DNA of 64,000 nucleotides from Lentisphaerae bacterium WC36 (GTDB lineage: Bacteria; Verrucomicrobiota; Lentisphaeria; Victivallales; SZUA-371), in the NCBI GenBank assembly GCA_020683205.1, contig CP085689.1, positions 124,001 through 188,000 on the forward strand, given 5' to 3'. Of the stretch, positions 55,529 to 64,000 are shown piece by piece; position 1 is the first letter of the stretch, and each line of letters opens with the position of its first letter. Under the pieces are notes generated by a model. That model was not told where the DNA came from. It worked only from the letters and a program-made list of their open reading frames with translations, and made no database searches. The translations under genes were made by a program, and so were the position numbers.

Positions 55529-55900
55529 TTATGTTGCGATGATAAAATAACACGCTAGCAATAACATTGCGCCACCAAGGCAATAATTACAAATTTTGAA
55601 TTTTGTCCAAAACTTGAGCCAGTATTGAGGTATTACTAATAATGAGAAACCTTCGGCAATAAATAACAAACCAACGATCATAGTCACGATAGCTAAATGC
55701 CAGCAAATTCCAGCAGTTGCAATGACAATTGCAATACCAATTGGTAATTCAACCAATCCTGCCAAAAATAACAAGACAGGGCTTGTTTTGTTCAAACTTC
55801 TTAACATCGCTCTATAGTGTTTGCCAGAGATAATCATTCCTAGCCCAGCTGCTAAGAACGTCCAGCCCATCAATTTTGCAATCATAGTAATAGTATCCAT
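55529..55900 (-). CDS. small four-helix membrane protein (paralogue A)
   Basis: 123 residues with four hydrophobic helices, closely similar to the downstream gene over the whole length and 19 bases from its start. The C-terminal part carries Cys in place of small residues (CNYCLGGAMLLLACYF). A strong AGGAGG site lies before the ATG. The duplicated pair may form a heteromeric membrane complex; its role is unknown. Confidence 0.72.
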   Translation of the reverse strand: MDTITMIAKLMGWTFLAAGLGMIISGKHYRAMLRSLNKTSPVLLFLAGLVELPIGIAIVIATAGICWHLAIVTMIVGLLFIAEGFSLLVIPQYWLKFWTKFKICNYCLGGAMLLLACYFIIAT

Positions 55901-56009
55901 AATTCATCCTCCTGATCTCATCGAATCGTTTTATGTTACTATTTTAGCTTATAAATATAAGCATTTATGAGGAATATATGGCTAATACAAAAAATTTGCA
56001 AGAGTTATT

Positions 56010-56474
56010 TTAAAGTTCATACTTGCCTACAGCCTTGATAGCGTTTTCATAACCACTGTAGAAATCAATTTTAATAGTGTCGATAAGACTGAAAATTGTT
56101 GGCTCTTCAAATTACTGAGTATAGGAATTAATTTTTAAAAGTACACTTTTTTGTCATTTACTGAAGTTATTTATAGAAATAATTTCAGTATTGCTAATAT
56201 TTTAATGGCGTATATTCTTTAATGTTGCATGGAAAGCTTAAAAAAAAATTTAAGTCAATTTTAAAATCAATTGGAGTTTTTTGGGTTTAATTTTTTTTAT
56301 TGCTAACATGAAAAGTTGATCATCGTATGTGCTATAGTATTGGTTTTGTTTCTGTAAAATAATAAGCTGAAAGCCATTAAAATAACATTCTTTATCAAAA
56401 CGGTGTAATAATACATAATCATTTGAATATTCAATAACAACACCAAAAAAAGAAAACCCTCCAAATTGTTTCAT
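56010..56474 (-). pseudogene. decayed small gene, unknown family
   Basis: The first frame (56250-56474) encodes 74 residues (MKQFGGFSFFGVVIEYSND; later FNGFQLIILQKQ), a small beta-barrel-like domain. Near 56280 the sense shifts to another frame (KTPIDFKIDLNFFLSFPC). After several stops the end is again clear: FEEPTIFSLIDTIKIDFYSG to a TAA at 56010. The whole fits one gene of about 150 codons with a frameshift and multiple stops. No ribosome site is convincing. Confidence 0.5.
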
Positions 56475-56735
56475 CTTTGAATTTTATTGATGATTGTTTA
56501 TCTTTTTATTTTTTAATGCTTTATATAATTTACTCATTTTTCTTCCTTTTTTTAAGTAAAAAAACATGATGCCTTAATATAAACTAATTAACGTTAAAAA
56601 TTTCACTAATTATCCATGTTAAAATGTTTGTAGAAATATATCTAAAGGCGTAAAAATTCTGAGGGGTTTCTTTGATATTTAAGATGCAACTCCACCAGTA
56701 ACTTTTTAGTTTAAAAAACTTAAATCTCTTTGTTT

Positions 56736-57029
56736 TTATGAACAATTAAATATGCTTTTACAACCATTGCATTTGTCAGTTTTATGGTAATACGTAGGAG
56801 CTTTTGTGTATGGCTTAAATTTTTGACTGCTGAATTTTTTACTACTTTCTTTTTGCTTGTAATCTAAATTAAAATGATCCCATTCTCCCAATTTTTGTAG
56901 AACAATTATTGAACCATTATTTTGACCACATAAGCAGTTGAATATTTATGACCTGTAATTTAAATGGGATAAATAAATTGGCTGTAAATAAGATGAAAGA
57001 AGTAAAAAAAATATTAATTTTTTCAACAC
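56736..57029 (-). pseudogene. Cys-rich secreted protein gene with one in-frame TAA
   Basis: A single frame of 98 codons. A GTG (57029) or TTG start follows AGAGAAGAAG, then a signal peptide (LKKLIFFLLLSSYLQPIYLS), a TAA at codon 28 (56946-56948), then IFNCLCGQNNGSIIVLQKLG and a C-terminal CNGCKSIFNCS. Two Cys pairs (CLC, CNGC) suggest metal or disulfide binding. Apart from the one stop the frame is whole, so the lesion is recent, or the stop is read through. It lies 26 bases after the flavodoxin-ferredoxin stop on the same strand. Confidence 0.5.
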
Positions 57030-57055
57030 TTTAACTTCTTCTCTTAAAGAAATAA

Positions 57056-57793
57056 TTAACGTTTTAGCGAATCATTAATAAATCGAATCGAATTTTTTTC
57101 ACCTTTAACATGAATTGCATTTTGTGGACAACGATGTGTACACGCTAAACAACTACTGCAATTATGCTTGAAAATTGGCTTGGATTCAATTGTAATATTT
57201 TGTGTAGGGCAAATTTTCGCACATAATCCACAGCTGTTGCAATTATCGTCAACCTTAAATTTTTTATCGAATTTGCCATTATCAAATAATTTATATGCTG
57301 TTTGTGGGATTAGTGATAAAAGAGCTGTTAAGGGGTTAATTTTGCGACAATAACAAACTTTTTTTGCAATATCATTAACAATTGTTTGCTTGTGTTGTTC
57401 AATATTTTTTTTAGGTAAGTTTTTAATCTGTTTAGCTATGTCAAAAAACGGAATAAAATTATCGAGCATTTTAATTTGTTCGCAGTAGGAAAGGGTAATT
57501 TTATTTTTATTGCAGATTTTTTGAAAATGTTTTAAGCCACCACCAGCATGTTCACCATAAGTCATAACCGCGAAGACATAATCTGCTTTTAAAGTTATTT
57601 TGTTTAAAAATTTTTCGACAATTTTAGGAACTCCAAGAGCATAGCAAGGGAAAATGAACCCAATTTCTTCGGCTTGATAATTAAAACTTTTTTCTTGTAA
57701 TGCCTCTGGAATAGAGATTAACTCGCCGCCAATGCTTTGAGCTATCTCAAGACAGTTTCCTGTCGCTGTAAAATAGAAAATTTTAGCTGCCAT
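57056..57793 (-). CDS. EFR1-type flavodoxin-ferredoxin fusion
   Basis: 245 residues. The N-terminal flavodoxin-like part binds FMN (KIFYFTATGNCLEIAQSIG; FIFPCYALGVPKIVEKF). The C-terminal part carries two [4Fe-4S] motifs, CNSCGLCAKICP and CSSCLACTHRCP. EFR1 family proteins are cytoplasmic electron carriers whose partners are mostly unknown. The upstream FAD oxidoreductase is on the same strand, but it is exported, so a direct partnership is doubtful. Confidence 0.88.
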   Translation of the reverse strand: MAAKIFYFTATGNCLEIAQSIGGELISIPEALQEKSFNYQAEEIGFIFPCYALGVPKIVEKFLNKITLKADYVFAVMTYGEHAGGGLKHFQKICNKNKITLSYCEQIKMLDNFIPFFDIAKQIKNLPKKNIEQHKQTIVNDIAKKVCYCRKINPLTALLSLIPQTAYKLFDNGKFDKKFKVDDNCNSCGLCAKICPTQNITIESKPIFKHNCSSCLACTHRCPQNAIHVKGEKNSIRFINDSLKR

Positions 57794-57876
57794 TATAAAT
57801 ACCTTTTTTGTTGTGAAAAACTAACTTTACAGTTTTGTTTTACAAAGCCCCTCAAATGACAGCTAAAATTAAATAA

Positions 57877-59739
57877 TTATTTTATTTTTTCTTTATAGCC
57901 AATCATTTTGCGTAGTTCTTTAATATGTTTTTGATAAACTCCACGTGGTTTGACTTCATATTTTTTGCATAATACAGCTGCGTTACCAACTGCAATTCCC
58001 ATTTGTGCTGTAGTTAACATAACACGTGGTCCTCCTAATGCAACGTGAGTAATACTGATATTTCTTCCGGCCATCATTAAGTTATCGATATTTTTTGAAT
58101 AAAAACTACGGAATGGAAGGTAGTATTTACCAACTTTTAAGAATAACGCCATTGATAAAAAGTCAACATAATCAGGGATTAGAAGATTCATTTGAGCATG
58201 AACATCCACAACTCGAGATTCTTCAACAACGGTATCCTCAAAGTAACGATTATCTTGGAAATCACTTAGTCGTACAATATAATCTCCAATCAAACGGCGA
58301 GATTCACGTTTCCCTAAAATATAACCAACCCATTTTAATTTTAAATTTTTATATTTTGGATCTTTTTTAAGGTTTGCAAAGTTGCCATAAATCGCTTTGA
58401 ACATATGGTCGCGAACTTGTTCTGCATCATCAATTTGGTGTAAATCATTACGAGTGAATTCCCAGTTCCATTCAGAAAAGCTTTTCTTTGTGTCTTTGGC
58501 CACTTCCATTGCCCATGGAACATCTGCGAATTTATATTCATCCTCTAATTTGACTGTTGTCCATAATAAACTTGAACCCATTACGCGGTTGTCTGCTTTA
58601 TCTGGACTCCAAATAAATTTAGTATCAAACTGTTTTTTTTGTTTTGGAGTTACTTTGGTTTTTAAATGTAGTTTAACCCCTTTTGGTGGAGCTTCATTGA
58701 ATTCTTTATTGCTTTCACGACCATAGCGGTACTCTGCTCCTGCCCAGTATCCAACCCAGCCATCACCAGTTGTATCAATAAAAATGTCTCCATTAAAACG
58801 AAGCTTTTTATTACTCGATATATGCATGGCATCAACACTTTTAATTTTTTTGTTTTCAGTAGTTGCTCCATAAGCGCGATAATTATAAAAAATTGTTAAA
58901 TTTTTAATATTATTCATGAAGTCATGACGTTTTTTATCATCTATTGCAGCCTTTGCATCACCATTAGGCCAGTGTTTAGTATCTAATTTTTTGATGAGGT
59001 CTTTATTTTTGCCATAAATTCCTTCTGTATGAACACGAATTTCTGCACTTGCATTTCCGCCTAGTACTGGACGATCATGAATTAATGCAACTTTTAAACC
59101 TTTTTCTGCTGCTGTTGCTGCTGCGGCACATCCAGCAAGACCTCCGCCCACAACAATAACATCATATTTTCCAGCACATGTTACTTGTGCAGTTTCAGTA
59201 TTTACTTTGTTGCGCCATGCTGTTAATTTTTTCAACTCATTTGGTGGCGCGAAGTTATCATCAGTTGTAAAATAAATTGCATCACAACGTCCAGCAAAGC
59301 CAGTTAAATCTTTTAATTTAAGCTCATTTTTACCTTTTGAAATGTTAATTTTACCACCGTTTTGCCATGTCCATTTGTTTTCTTTAGTACCAAAAATTGT
59401 TGATAATACACTATTGTTGATTGCTAAATTAAATCTGCCTGGAGCCTCCCAATTTCCTGGAGCCCAATTTTTTGTTCTGACCCAAACATTGTAGCTAGCT
59501 GTTTCTGGAAAATTAACTAATTTAGTTGCATCGGCAACTTTTTCTCCTAGTCCATGCGCTAAAAGGTATGGAGAGCCCATAACATCCATAAATTGTGGAT
59601 CAACTTTCCAGCCCCCTTTGTTTGAAAATGATTCAGCTTCAACTAAAATTTCGGCTGCGCTTAAGTTGCTAGCAGTAAATAGTGATACTGCTAACGATGT
59701 GCTTGCAAATAATTTGCGTAGTAAACTCTTTCTTCTCAT
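57877..59739 (-). CDS. secreted FAD-dependent oxidoreductase with N-terminal carbohydrate-binding-like domain
   Basis: 620 residues. An Arg-rich signal peptide (MRRKSLLRKLFASTSLAVSL, cleavage after SNLSAA) is followed by a beta-sandwich domain at about 28-165 (ILVEAESFSNKGGWKVDPQF, the carbohydrate-binding-like start) and then an FAD_oxidored domain with dinucleotide motif VIVVGGGLAGCAAAATAAEKG at about 200 and DTTGDGWVGYWAGAEYRYG. Such proteins are common in Planctomycetes, Verrucomicrobia and Lentisphaerae near sulfatases and hydrolases; their substrate is unproven. A palindrome AAGCGCTT lies 97 bases upstream. Confidence 0.85.
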   Translation of the reverse strand: MRRKSLLRKLFASTSLAVSLFTASNLSAAEILVEAESFSNKGGWKVDPQFMDVMGSPYLLAHGLGEKVADATKLVNFPETASYNVWVRTKNWAPGNWEAPGRFNLAINNSVLSTIFGTKENKWTWQNGGKINISKGKNELKLKDLTGFAGRCDAIYFTTDDNFAPPNELKKLTAWRNKVNTETAQVTCAGKYDVIVVGGGLAGCAAAATAAEKGLKVALIHDRPVLGGNASAEIRVHTEGIYGKNKDLIKKLDTKHWPNGDAKAAIDDKKRHDFMNNIKNLTIFYNYRAYGATTENKKIKSVDAMHISSNKKLRFNGDIFIDTTGDGWVGYWAGAEYRYGRESNKEFNEAPPKGVKLHLKTKVTPKQKKQFDTKFIWSPDKADNRVMGSSLLWTTVKLEDEYKFADVPWAMEVAKDTKKSFSEWNWEFTRNDLHQIDDAEQVRDHMFKAIYGNFANLKKDPKYKNLKLKWVGYILGKRESRRLIGDYIVRLSDFQDNRYFEDTVVEESRVVDVHAQMNLLIPDYVDFLSMALFLKVGKYYLPFRSFYSKNIDNLMMAGRNISITHVALGGPRVMLTTAQMGIAVGNAAVLCKKYEVKPRGVYQKHIKELRKMIGYKEKIK

Positions 59740-59833
59740 ATTTTTCTCCGTTCATTAATTTGATGCCTATTTTTTAGGAATCATTTTTAAAACTTTTTAC
59801 CTTTAAAATAAAATAATTTTTATTAAAAAAAAT

Positions 59834-59845
59834 GCAAGCGCTTAA
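59834..59845. promoter_or_regulatory. LacI-type operator candidate upstream of FAD oxidoreductase
   Basis: GCAAGCGCTTAA contains the perfect palindrome AAGCGCTT typical of LacI/CcpA-family operators. It lies in a 393-base interval (59740-60132) without genes, otherwise AT-rich. Confidence 0.35.
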
Positions 59846-60132
59846 AATTATCAATTTTAATCAATTAATTACTAAAAATTATCATTAATGTAATAAATAG
59901 GAAAAATTACTAAAAATTTTTGAAAATATTACGTTAAGGAGTTTAATTAAGAGTATAGCTAATTAATAGTTCTCTAAAATTGACAAATTGTTTAGTATCT
60001 GTTAAAATGATAAAACAATTTTAGAGTTTATAAAAATAGTGGTAAAGTCTGTTGTAATGATGGTAAATTTTTGAAATTTTAATAAATATGAATTTTTAAT
60101 AATAAGATTCATATAATGTTCTGGAGAAAAAT

Positions 60133-61551
60133 ATGGAAAACAGTAGTGAAAATAATCTTTCTTATATGAAGTGTAAAGTTTGTGGTGAAGTGATCGAAGG
60201 TATGGTTGCCCCAGAAATTTGTGTAGTTTGCGGTTCTGGAGCTGAAGCTTTTGAAAAATATACCCCTCATGAAGAGCACATTATCCTTAATAATATTGAG
60301 TTAGAAGTGGTTATTATTGGTGCTGGTATTGCCGCTGTAAGTGCTGCAAAAGCAATTAGAGAGCGCAATAAATTGGCAAAAATTGATCTTTATACTAATG
60401 AAAGTGAATATCCATATAACCGCCCGCTTTTGACGAAAGGTTTAGGTCGCGATATTACCAAAATGAAATATTTTGTCGAAGATAAAGATTTTTACATTGA
60501 AAATGAGATAAATATCCATTTTAATTGTTTAGTTAATGAAATTAATCCTGATGAAAAAAATGTTGTAATTAGCCAAAATTCCGATAGCAATAATCCAAAT
60601 ATTATCGTTGATAACCGCAATACAGAAGTTGTTTCATACGATAAACTTTTAATTGCCACTGGAGCGGAAGCTTTTGTTCCGCCATTTCAAGGTTGTCAAT
60701 TACCAGAAGTATGTGTTTTGAGAAGAAAAATAGACTTAGATCATTTATATAGTGTTTTGCAATCCGGGGCAAATGACAGCAAAAACGTTGTTATTATTGG
60801 AGGTGGACTATTAGGGCTTGAAACTGCTTCAGCACTTGACCGCATGGGGCACTCTGTAACAGTTATTGAAGCATGTCCATCAATTTTACCTCGTCAATTA
60901 GATGCTGATGGTGCACCAATTCTATTAGCAAGCATTGCAGAAAATAGTAATGTTACTGTGAAGTATGGCGTGTTTGTTGAAAAAATTCTTGGAGAAGAAT
61001 GTGTTGAGGCTGTACAAACTAAAGATGGTGAAATTATTGACTGCAATTGTGTGTTAATCTCTGCTGGAAATACTGCAAATAATCAGTTGGCAAAAGATGC
61101 GAATTTATTAACTTCGCGAGCTATTAACGTAAATAAATATATGCAAACATCAAATGATGACATCTACGCAGCTGGAGATTGTGCTGTTTATGAAGAGCGC
61201 ATTGATGGAATTTGGGAAACTGCTAAAGATCAAGGTGAAGTTGCAGGCGCAAACATTGCTGGAGAAAAAACAGTTTATAACAGTAAACCATTTGGCGCAA
61301 CTTTTAGAGCATTTAAAACAAGTTTATTCTCTATTGGCGAAATTAATGTTGAAAAGTGCGACAAAAACAGTGTTTATAGTTTTGTTGAAGAAAAAAATGA
61401 ACCACGTAAAATTTATAATAAATTTGTTTTCAAAAATGGTTTATTAGTTGGTGGAGTTTTACTTGGTAGCGTTGCTAAAACTAAAGAATTGATAGTTGGA
61501 GTAACCAATAAGGTCAATGAAGAAGAAGCAAAAAAACTTAATCTAATTTAA
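60133..61551 (+). CDS. NAD(P)H/FAD oxidoreductase with N-terminal rubredoxin-like domain
   Basis: 472 residues. Residues 14-40 form a short rubredoxin-like iron site, MKCKVCGEVIEGMVAPEICV then VCG, with two CxxC pairs. After it comes a pyridine nucleotide-disulfide oxidoreductase fold: FAD motif VVIIGAGIAAVSAAKAI, NAD motif VVIIGGGLLGLETASAL, and YAAGDCA near the flavin. It resembles NADH:rubredoxin oxidoreductases, with donor and acceptor in one chain, and could reduce rubrerythrin or another carrier in oxygen defence. A GGAG site precedes the ATG. It is a single gene. Confidence 0.88.
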   Translation: MENSSENNLSYMKCKVCGEVIEGMVAPEICVVCGSGAEAFEKYTPHEEHIILNNIELEVVIIGAGIAAVSAAKAIRERNKLAKIDLYTNESEYPYNRPLLTKGLGRDITKMKYFVEDKDFYIENEINIHFNCLVNEINPDEKNVVISQNSDSNNPNIIVDNRNTEVVSYDKLLIATGAEAFVPPFQGCQLPEVCVLRRKIDLDHLYSVLQSGANDSKNVVIIGGGLLGLETASALDRMGHSVTVIEACPSILPRQLDADGAPILLASIAENSNVTVKYGVFVEKILGEECVEAVQTKDGEIIDCNCVLISAGNTANNQLAKDANLLTSRAINVNKYMQTSNDDIYAAGDCAVYEERIDGIWETAKDQGEVAGANIAGEKTVYNSKPFGATFRAFKTSLFSIGEINVEKCDKNSVYSFVEEKNEPRKIYNKFVFKNGLLVGGVLLGSVAKTKELIVGVTNKVNEEEAKKLNLI

Positions 61552-61696
61552 GTTTAACTATCCCTTTGAAACAGTTTGTGGTATTGACAATATCTTTTAG
61601 CGCAATAATATTAGTTATAATGCTATTTTTTTTTAGTTGTTGGAAATTATTTTTTTTAACAGCCAATAAAAAATTATAATTAGAGGTCTATTGCTG

Positions 61697-64000
61697 ATGA
61701 AATACCAACAAAAAATTACGGTCTTATTAGTTTTAGTTTATATTTTACTCTCTGGAGATTCTTTTGCTAAAGAGAGTAAAATTCATGGTGATACTAGTAT
61801 ACAGTCTTCACAAAAAAATGGGCAACTAAAAATCGCTAAGTTTAGCACAGATAGCGCAAAGGCTATAGCGGAAAATGATTTCACATTTATTGATGAATTA
61901 TATGAATTAAGTGGCGATGATTATTGTGAAGGTTTTAACCGCGCAATGTTTTCAACAAATGTTTTCTTAATAAATAATTTGATGTATCCAGCAGTATACG
62001 GATATTCTTCAGTCGTTCCAAAGTACGGCATGGAACGAATTAAAAGTTTTTTCCATAATATTCTATTTGTGAAACGTTTTATGGCAAGTTGCTTACAAGC
62101 TAAATTTTCTGGAGCAGGTATTGAAACATTACGTTTTTTGACTAATACAACCATTGGCATAGCAGGATTTTATGACCCTGCCAAGGATTGGTTCGGGCTT
62201 GATATTCATGAAGAAGATTTTGGACAAGTTTTTACGACATGGGGTTTTGGGCATGGTTCATATTTACATTTGCCAGCATATGGACCAACTAATGTCCGTG
62301 ATGGGATAGGACATATTTTTGATGCGGCTTTTGACCCAAGAACATACCTGTTTTTTGGGATTGGCAGCGGAACTGTTGCTTTAGAAAAGTTAAATGAAGG
62401 GGCAATGGGATATCGTGACTTAGATATGATGATAAATGCGTTCGCTGACCCATATGAAATCAGCAAACAGCTTTATTATGTTAACCGTTATATCAAACAA
62501 CATGATATTGATAATGCTGGAGTTATGGAGCAAAAATATATTGCTTCAATGAAAGACGCTGTTAATACGCATATGCAGCAAAGTGCAAAACGAGAGGCAA
62601 TGAAAAAAAAGACTCCTGAGCCTAACCGTCTCAATGTAGTTCCTCCTGAATATGCACTGCTTGTTGATGTTGACTTGGCGGAATTTCACGCTCAAAATCC
62701 AGAAGTTGACACGATGCGCTATAGTAATTTTGATATTCAAAATGATAAAAAAAGTGTGTGGGTTGATGTTTCGCCATGGAATGATGATTTTTATAATCAA
62801 AGTGTTGTTCGTGAAATTCAACTTAAAAAAGATGCACCAGAATTTATGTATAAATTATGGTTGCAAACTATTGAAGATGAAGATCATGAAAATCATGGAG
62901 ATGTAAATTTAACAGCACCTTTAGCAGTGGTTTGCCCTGGTACTGGGGCGAGTATTTTTAGTTTTGAGTCTGCGGCAATGGCTGAGCTATTGCATCAAAA
63001 TGGTTATCATGTAGCAATTATGAGTAATAGTTTTTCATATAATTTTATGGAAGCAGCTTCGACGGCAATTTTGCCAGGATTTACTCCTTTAGATGCGAAG
63101 GATATGCAATATGCTATTGATGGAATTTTTTATGATTTAACAACAAATTTAGACTTAAGACCACAACGAAAAGCAATCATAGGTTTATCGATGGGTGGGC
63201 TTCAGACATTATTTTTGGCTCAGTTAGAAAAAATAAACCCAAAATTATTTGTTGATAAATTTATTGCGATAAATAGCCCTTGCAATTTACTTTATGCTGT
63301 TGATAAAGTTGATAGTTTATCAAAGGCATGGAATAACTGGAAAAAAGAAGAACAGTTATATAACAGCGTGGTTGCGGGCGCTAAATATATGCATAGTAGT
63401 AATAAGGTTCATGCTCCACTTAATGCTAAAAAGAAAAAGTTAGAAGCTAAAAATGATAATGATAAAGTTAAGCCAACAGCTGATGGTAAAGGTCAAATAA
63501 TTGATCAAAATTCTGATGCTGAAAAATTGATGGAAGAATTGATGGAAGAATTGTTGCCTTATTCAAAAATTGAAGCCCAAGCTCTTATTGCTTTGAATTT
63601 CAAGATTACTTTGGCAGAAACAATTTATACTATTGAGAGCATGCGTAAAAAGTCTGAACTATTTCCTGAATTTCACCAAAGACGTAAAACTCCATTTTAT
63701 CAAAAAGTTTATAAATTTACCTTCAGAGATTATGTCAAAAAATATTTATTAAAAGGATTGGAAAAACATTATAATAAACAGCTTTCTTTACACCGTATGA
63801 ATGAAGAAGCTTCGCTGATTAGTGTTTCACGTGATGTTTTACGAAGTGATAAAGTGCGTATTTATTTGACAATTGATGACCTTTTTGTTGATAAAAAACA
63901 TTTACGAAATCTTAATGCTCGAGCAGGTAAAAATTTAATTGTCTTTAGTAATGGGGGACATTTAGGATTACTTTATATAAAACAATTTCAAGATCACTTA
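61697..64000 (+). CDS. MlaA-like domain fused to an alpha/beta hydrolase, 3'-truncated by window
   Basis: A frame of 768 codons without a stop to the window end; AGAGG lies ten bases before the ATG. A signal peptide ends at DSFA/KES, with no lipobox. Residues 80-270 read as an MlaA/VacJ domain: FNRAMFSTNVFLINN, ETLRFLTNTTIGIAGFYDPA, DFGQVFTTWGFGHGSYLHLP and GPTNVRDGIG. A second domain from about residue 410 is an alpha/beta hydrolase: VVCPGTGASIFSFES (oxyanion region), IIGLSMGGLQT (nucleophile Ser), LTIDDLFVD (candidate Asp) and SNGGHLGLL (candidate His). A Lys-rich insert lies between nucleophile and acid. MlaA extracts phospholipids from the outer membrane; the fused hydrolase suggests a lipase or acyl-transfer role. 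Confidence 0.82.
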   Translation, partial: MKYQQKITVLLVLVYILLSGDSFAKESKIHGDTSIQSSQKNGQLKIAKFSTDSAKAIAENDFTFIDELYELSGDDYCEGFNRAMFSTNVFLINNLMYPAVYGYSSVVPKYGMERIKSFFHNILFVKRFMASCLQAKFSGAGIETLRFLTNTTIGIAGFYDPAKDWFGLDIHEEDFGQVFTTWGFGHGSYLHLPAYGPTNVRDGIGHIFDAAFDPRTYLFFGIGSGTVALEKLNEGAMGYRDLDMMINAFADPYEISKQLYYVNRYIKQHDIDNAGVMEQKYIASMKDAVNTHMQQSAKREAMKKKTPEPNRLNVVPPEYALLVDVDLAEFHAQNPEVDTMRYSNFDIQNDKKSVWVDVSPWNDDFYNQSVVREIQLKKDAPEFMYKLWLQTIEDEDHENHGDVNLTAPLAVVCPGTGASIFSFESAAMAELLHQNGYHVAIMSNSFSYNFMEAASTAILPGFTPLDAKDMQYAIDGIFYDLTTNLDLRPQRKAIIGLSMGGLQTLFLAQLEKINPKLFVDKFIAINSPCNLLYAVDKVDSLSKAWNNWKKEEQLYNSVVAGAKYMHSSNKVHAPLNAKKKKLEAKNDNDKVKPTADGKGQIIDQNSDAEKLMEELMEELLPYSKIEAQALIALNFKITLAETIYTIESMRKKSELFPEFHQRRKTPFYQKVYKFTFRDYVKKYLLKGLEKHYNKQLSLHRMNEEASLISVSRDVLRSDKVRIYLTIDDLFVDKKHLRNLNARAGKNLIVFSNGGHLGLLYIKQFQDHL

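Overview
The window is AT-rich DNA from a flagellated, diderm bacterium that probably belongs to the PVC superphylum, most likely Lentisphaerota or Verrucomicrobiota. The best lineage marker is a 51-residue small basic protein (8227-8382) of the family shared by Chlamydiae, Verrucomicrobia and Lentisphaerae. Formylglycine-type sulfatases, a GH105-DUF4861 fusion and a secreted FAD oxidoreductase with an N-terminal carbohydrate-binding-like domain fit that group. Lnt, an MlaA-like protein and a sigma-54-type flagellar promoter region indicate an outer membrane and motility.

Layout. 1-6350: end of a glycosyltransferase, a sulfatase, a GH18-like membrane-anchored protein, tRNA-Leu, and two long decayed genes. 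6400-15300: secreted 5'-nucleotidase-like phosphatase, small basic protein, an exported protein of unknown function, aconitase, a frameshifted voltage-gated K+ channel, argH and an unknown gene. 15500-31600: recN, a sulfatase whose signal peptide is out of frame, a kinase-like protein with a proline-rich linker, two tandem GH105 genes, panB with a small membrane protein, rnr, and parE-parC. 31850-40335: two unknown exported proteins, then fliD divergent from flgK-hook-flgL, and an unknown membrane protein. 40400-45170: a four-gene operon (Fe alcohol dehydrogenase, DeoC-type aldolase, FGGY kinase, unassigned polytopic membrane protein) behind a promoter covered by repeated operator-like motifs. 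45220-53590: small membrane protein, lnt, a surface-repeat protein, two tandem S41 peptidase-like genes and aspS. 53700-54500: three tRNA-Val and two tRNA-Asn genes. 54500-64000: remnants, a pair of four-helix membrane proteins, two small pseudogenes, an EFR1-type flavodoxin-ferredoxin, the FAD oxidoreductase, a rubredoxin-like/FAD oxidoreductase, and the start of an MlaA-like plus alpha/beta-hydrolase fusion that runs off the end.

How the genes work together. The sulfatases, GH105 enzymes and FAD oxidoreductase suggest use of a sulfated, uronic-acid-containing polysaccharide. The 40.5-45.2 kb operon reads as uptake, phosphorylation and aldol cleavage of a small sugar, with reduction of the aldehyde product. 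Housekeeping genes are intact, but at least six other loci carry frameshifts or in-frame stops. The genome may therefore be losing accessory genes, or the assembly may carry homopolymer errors; the sequence alone does not decide which.
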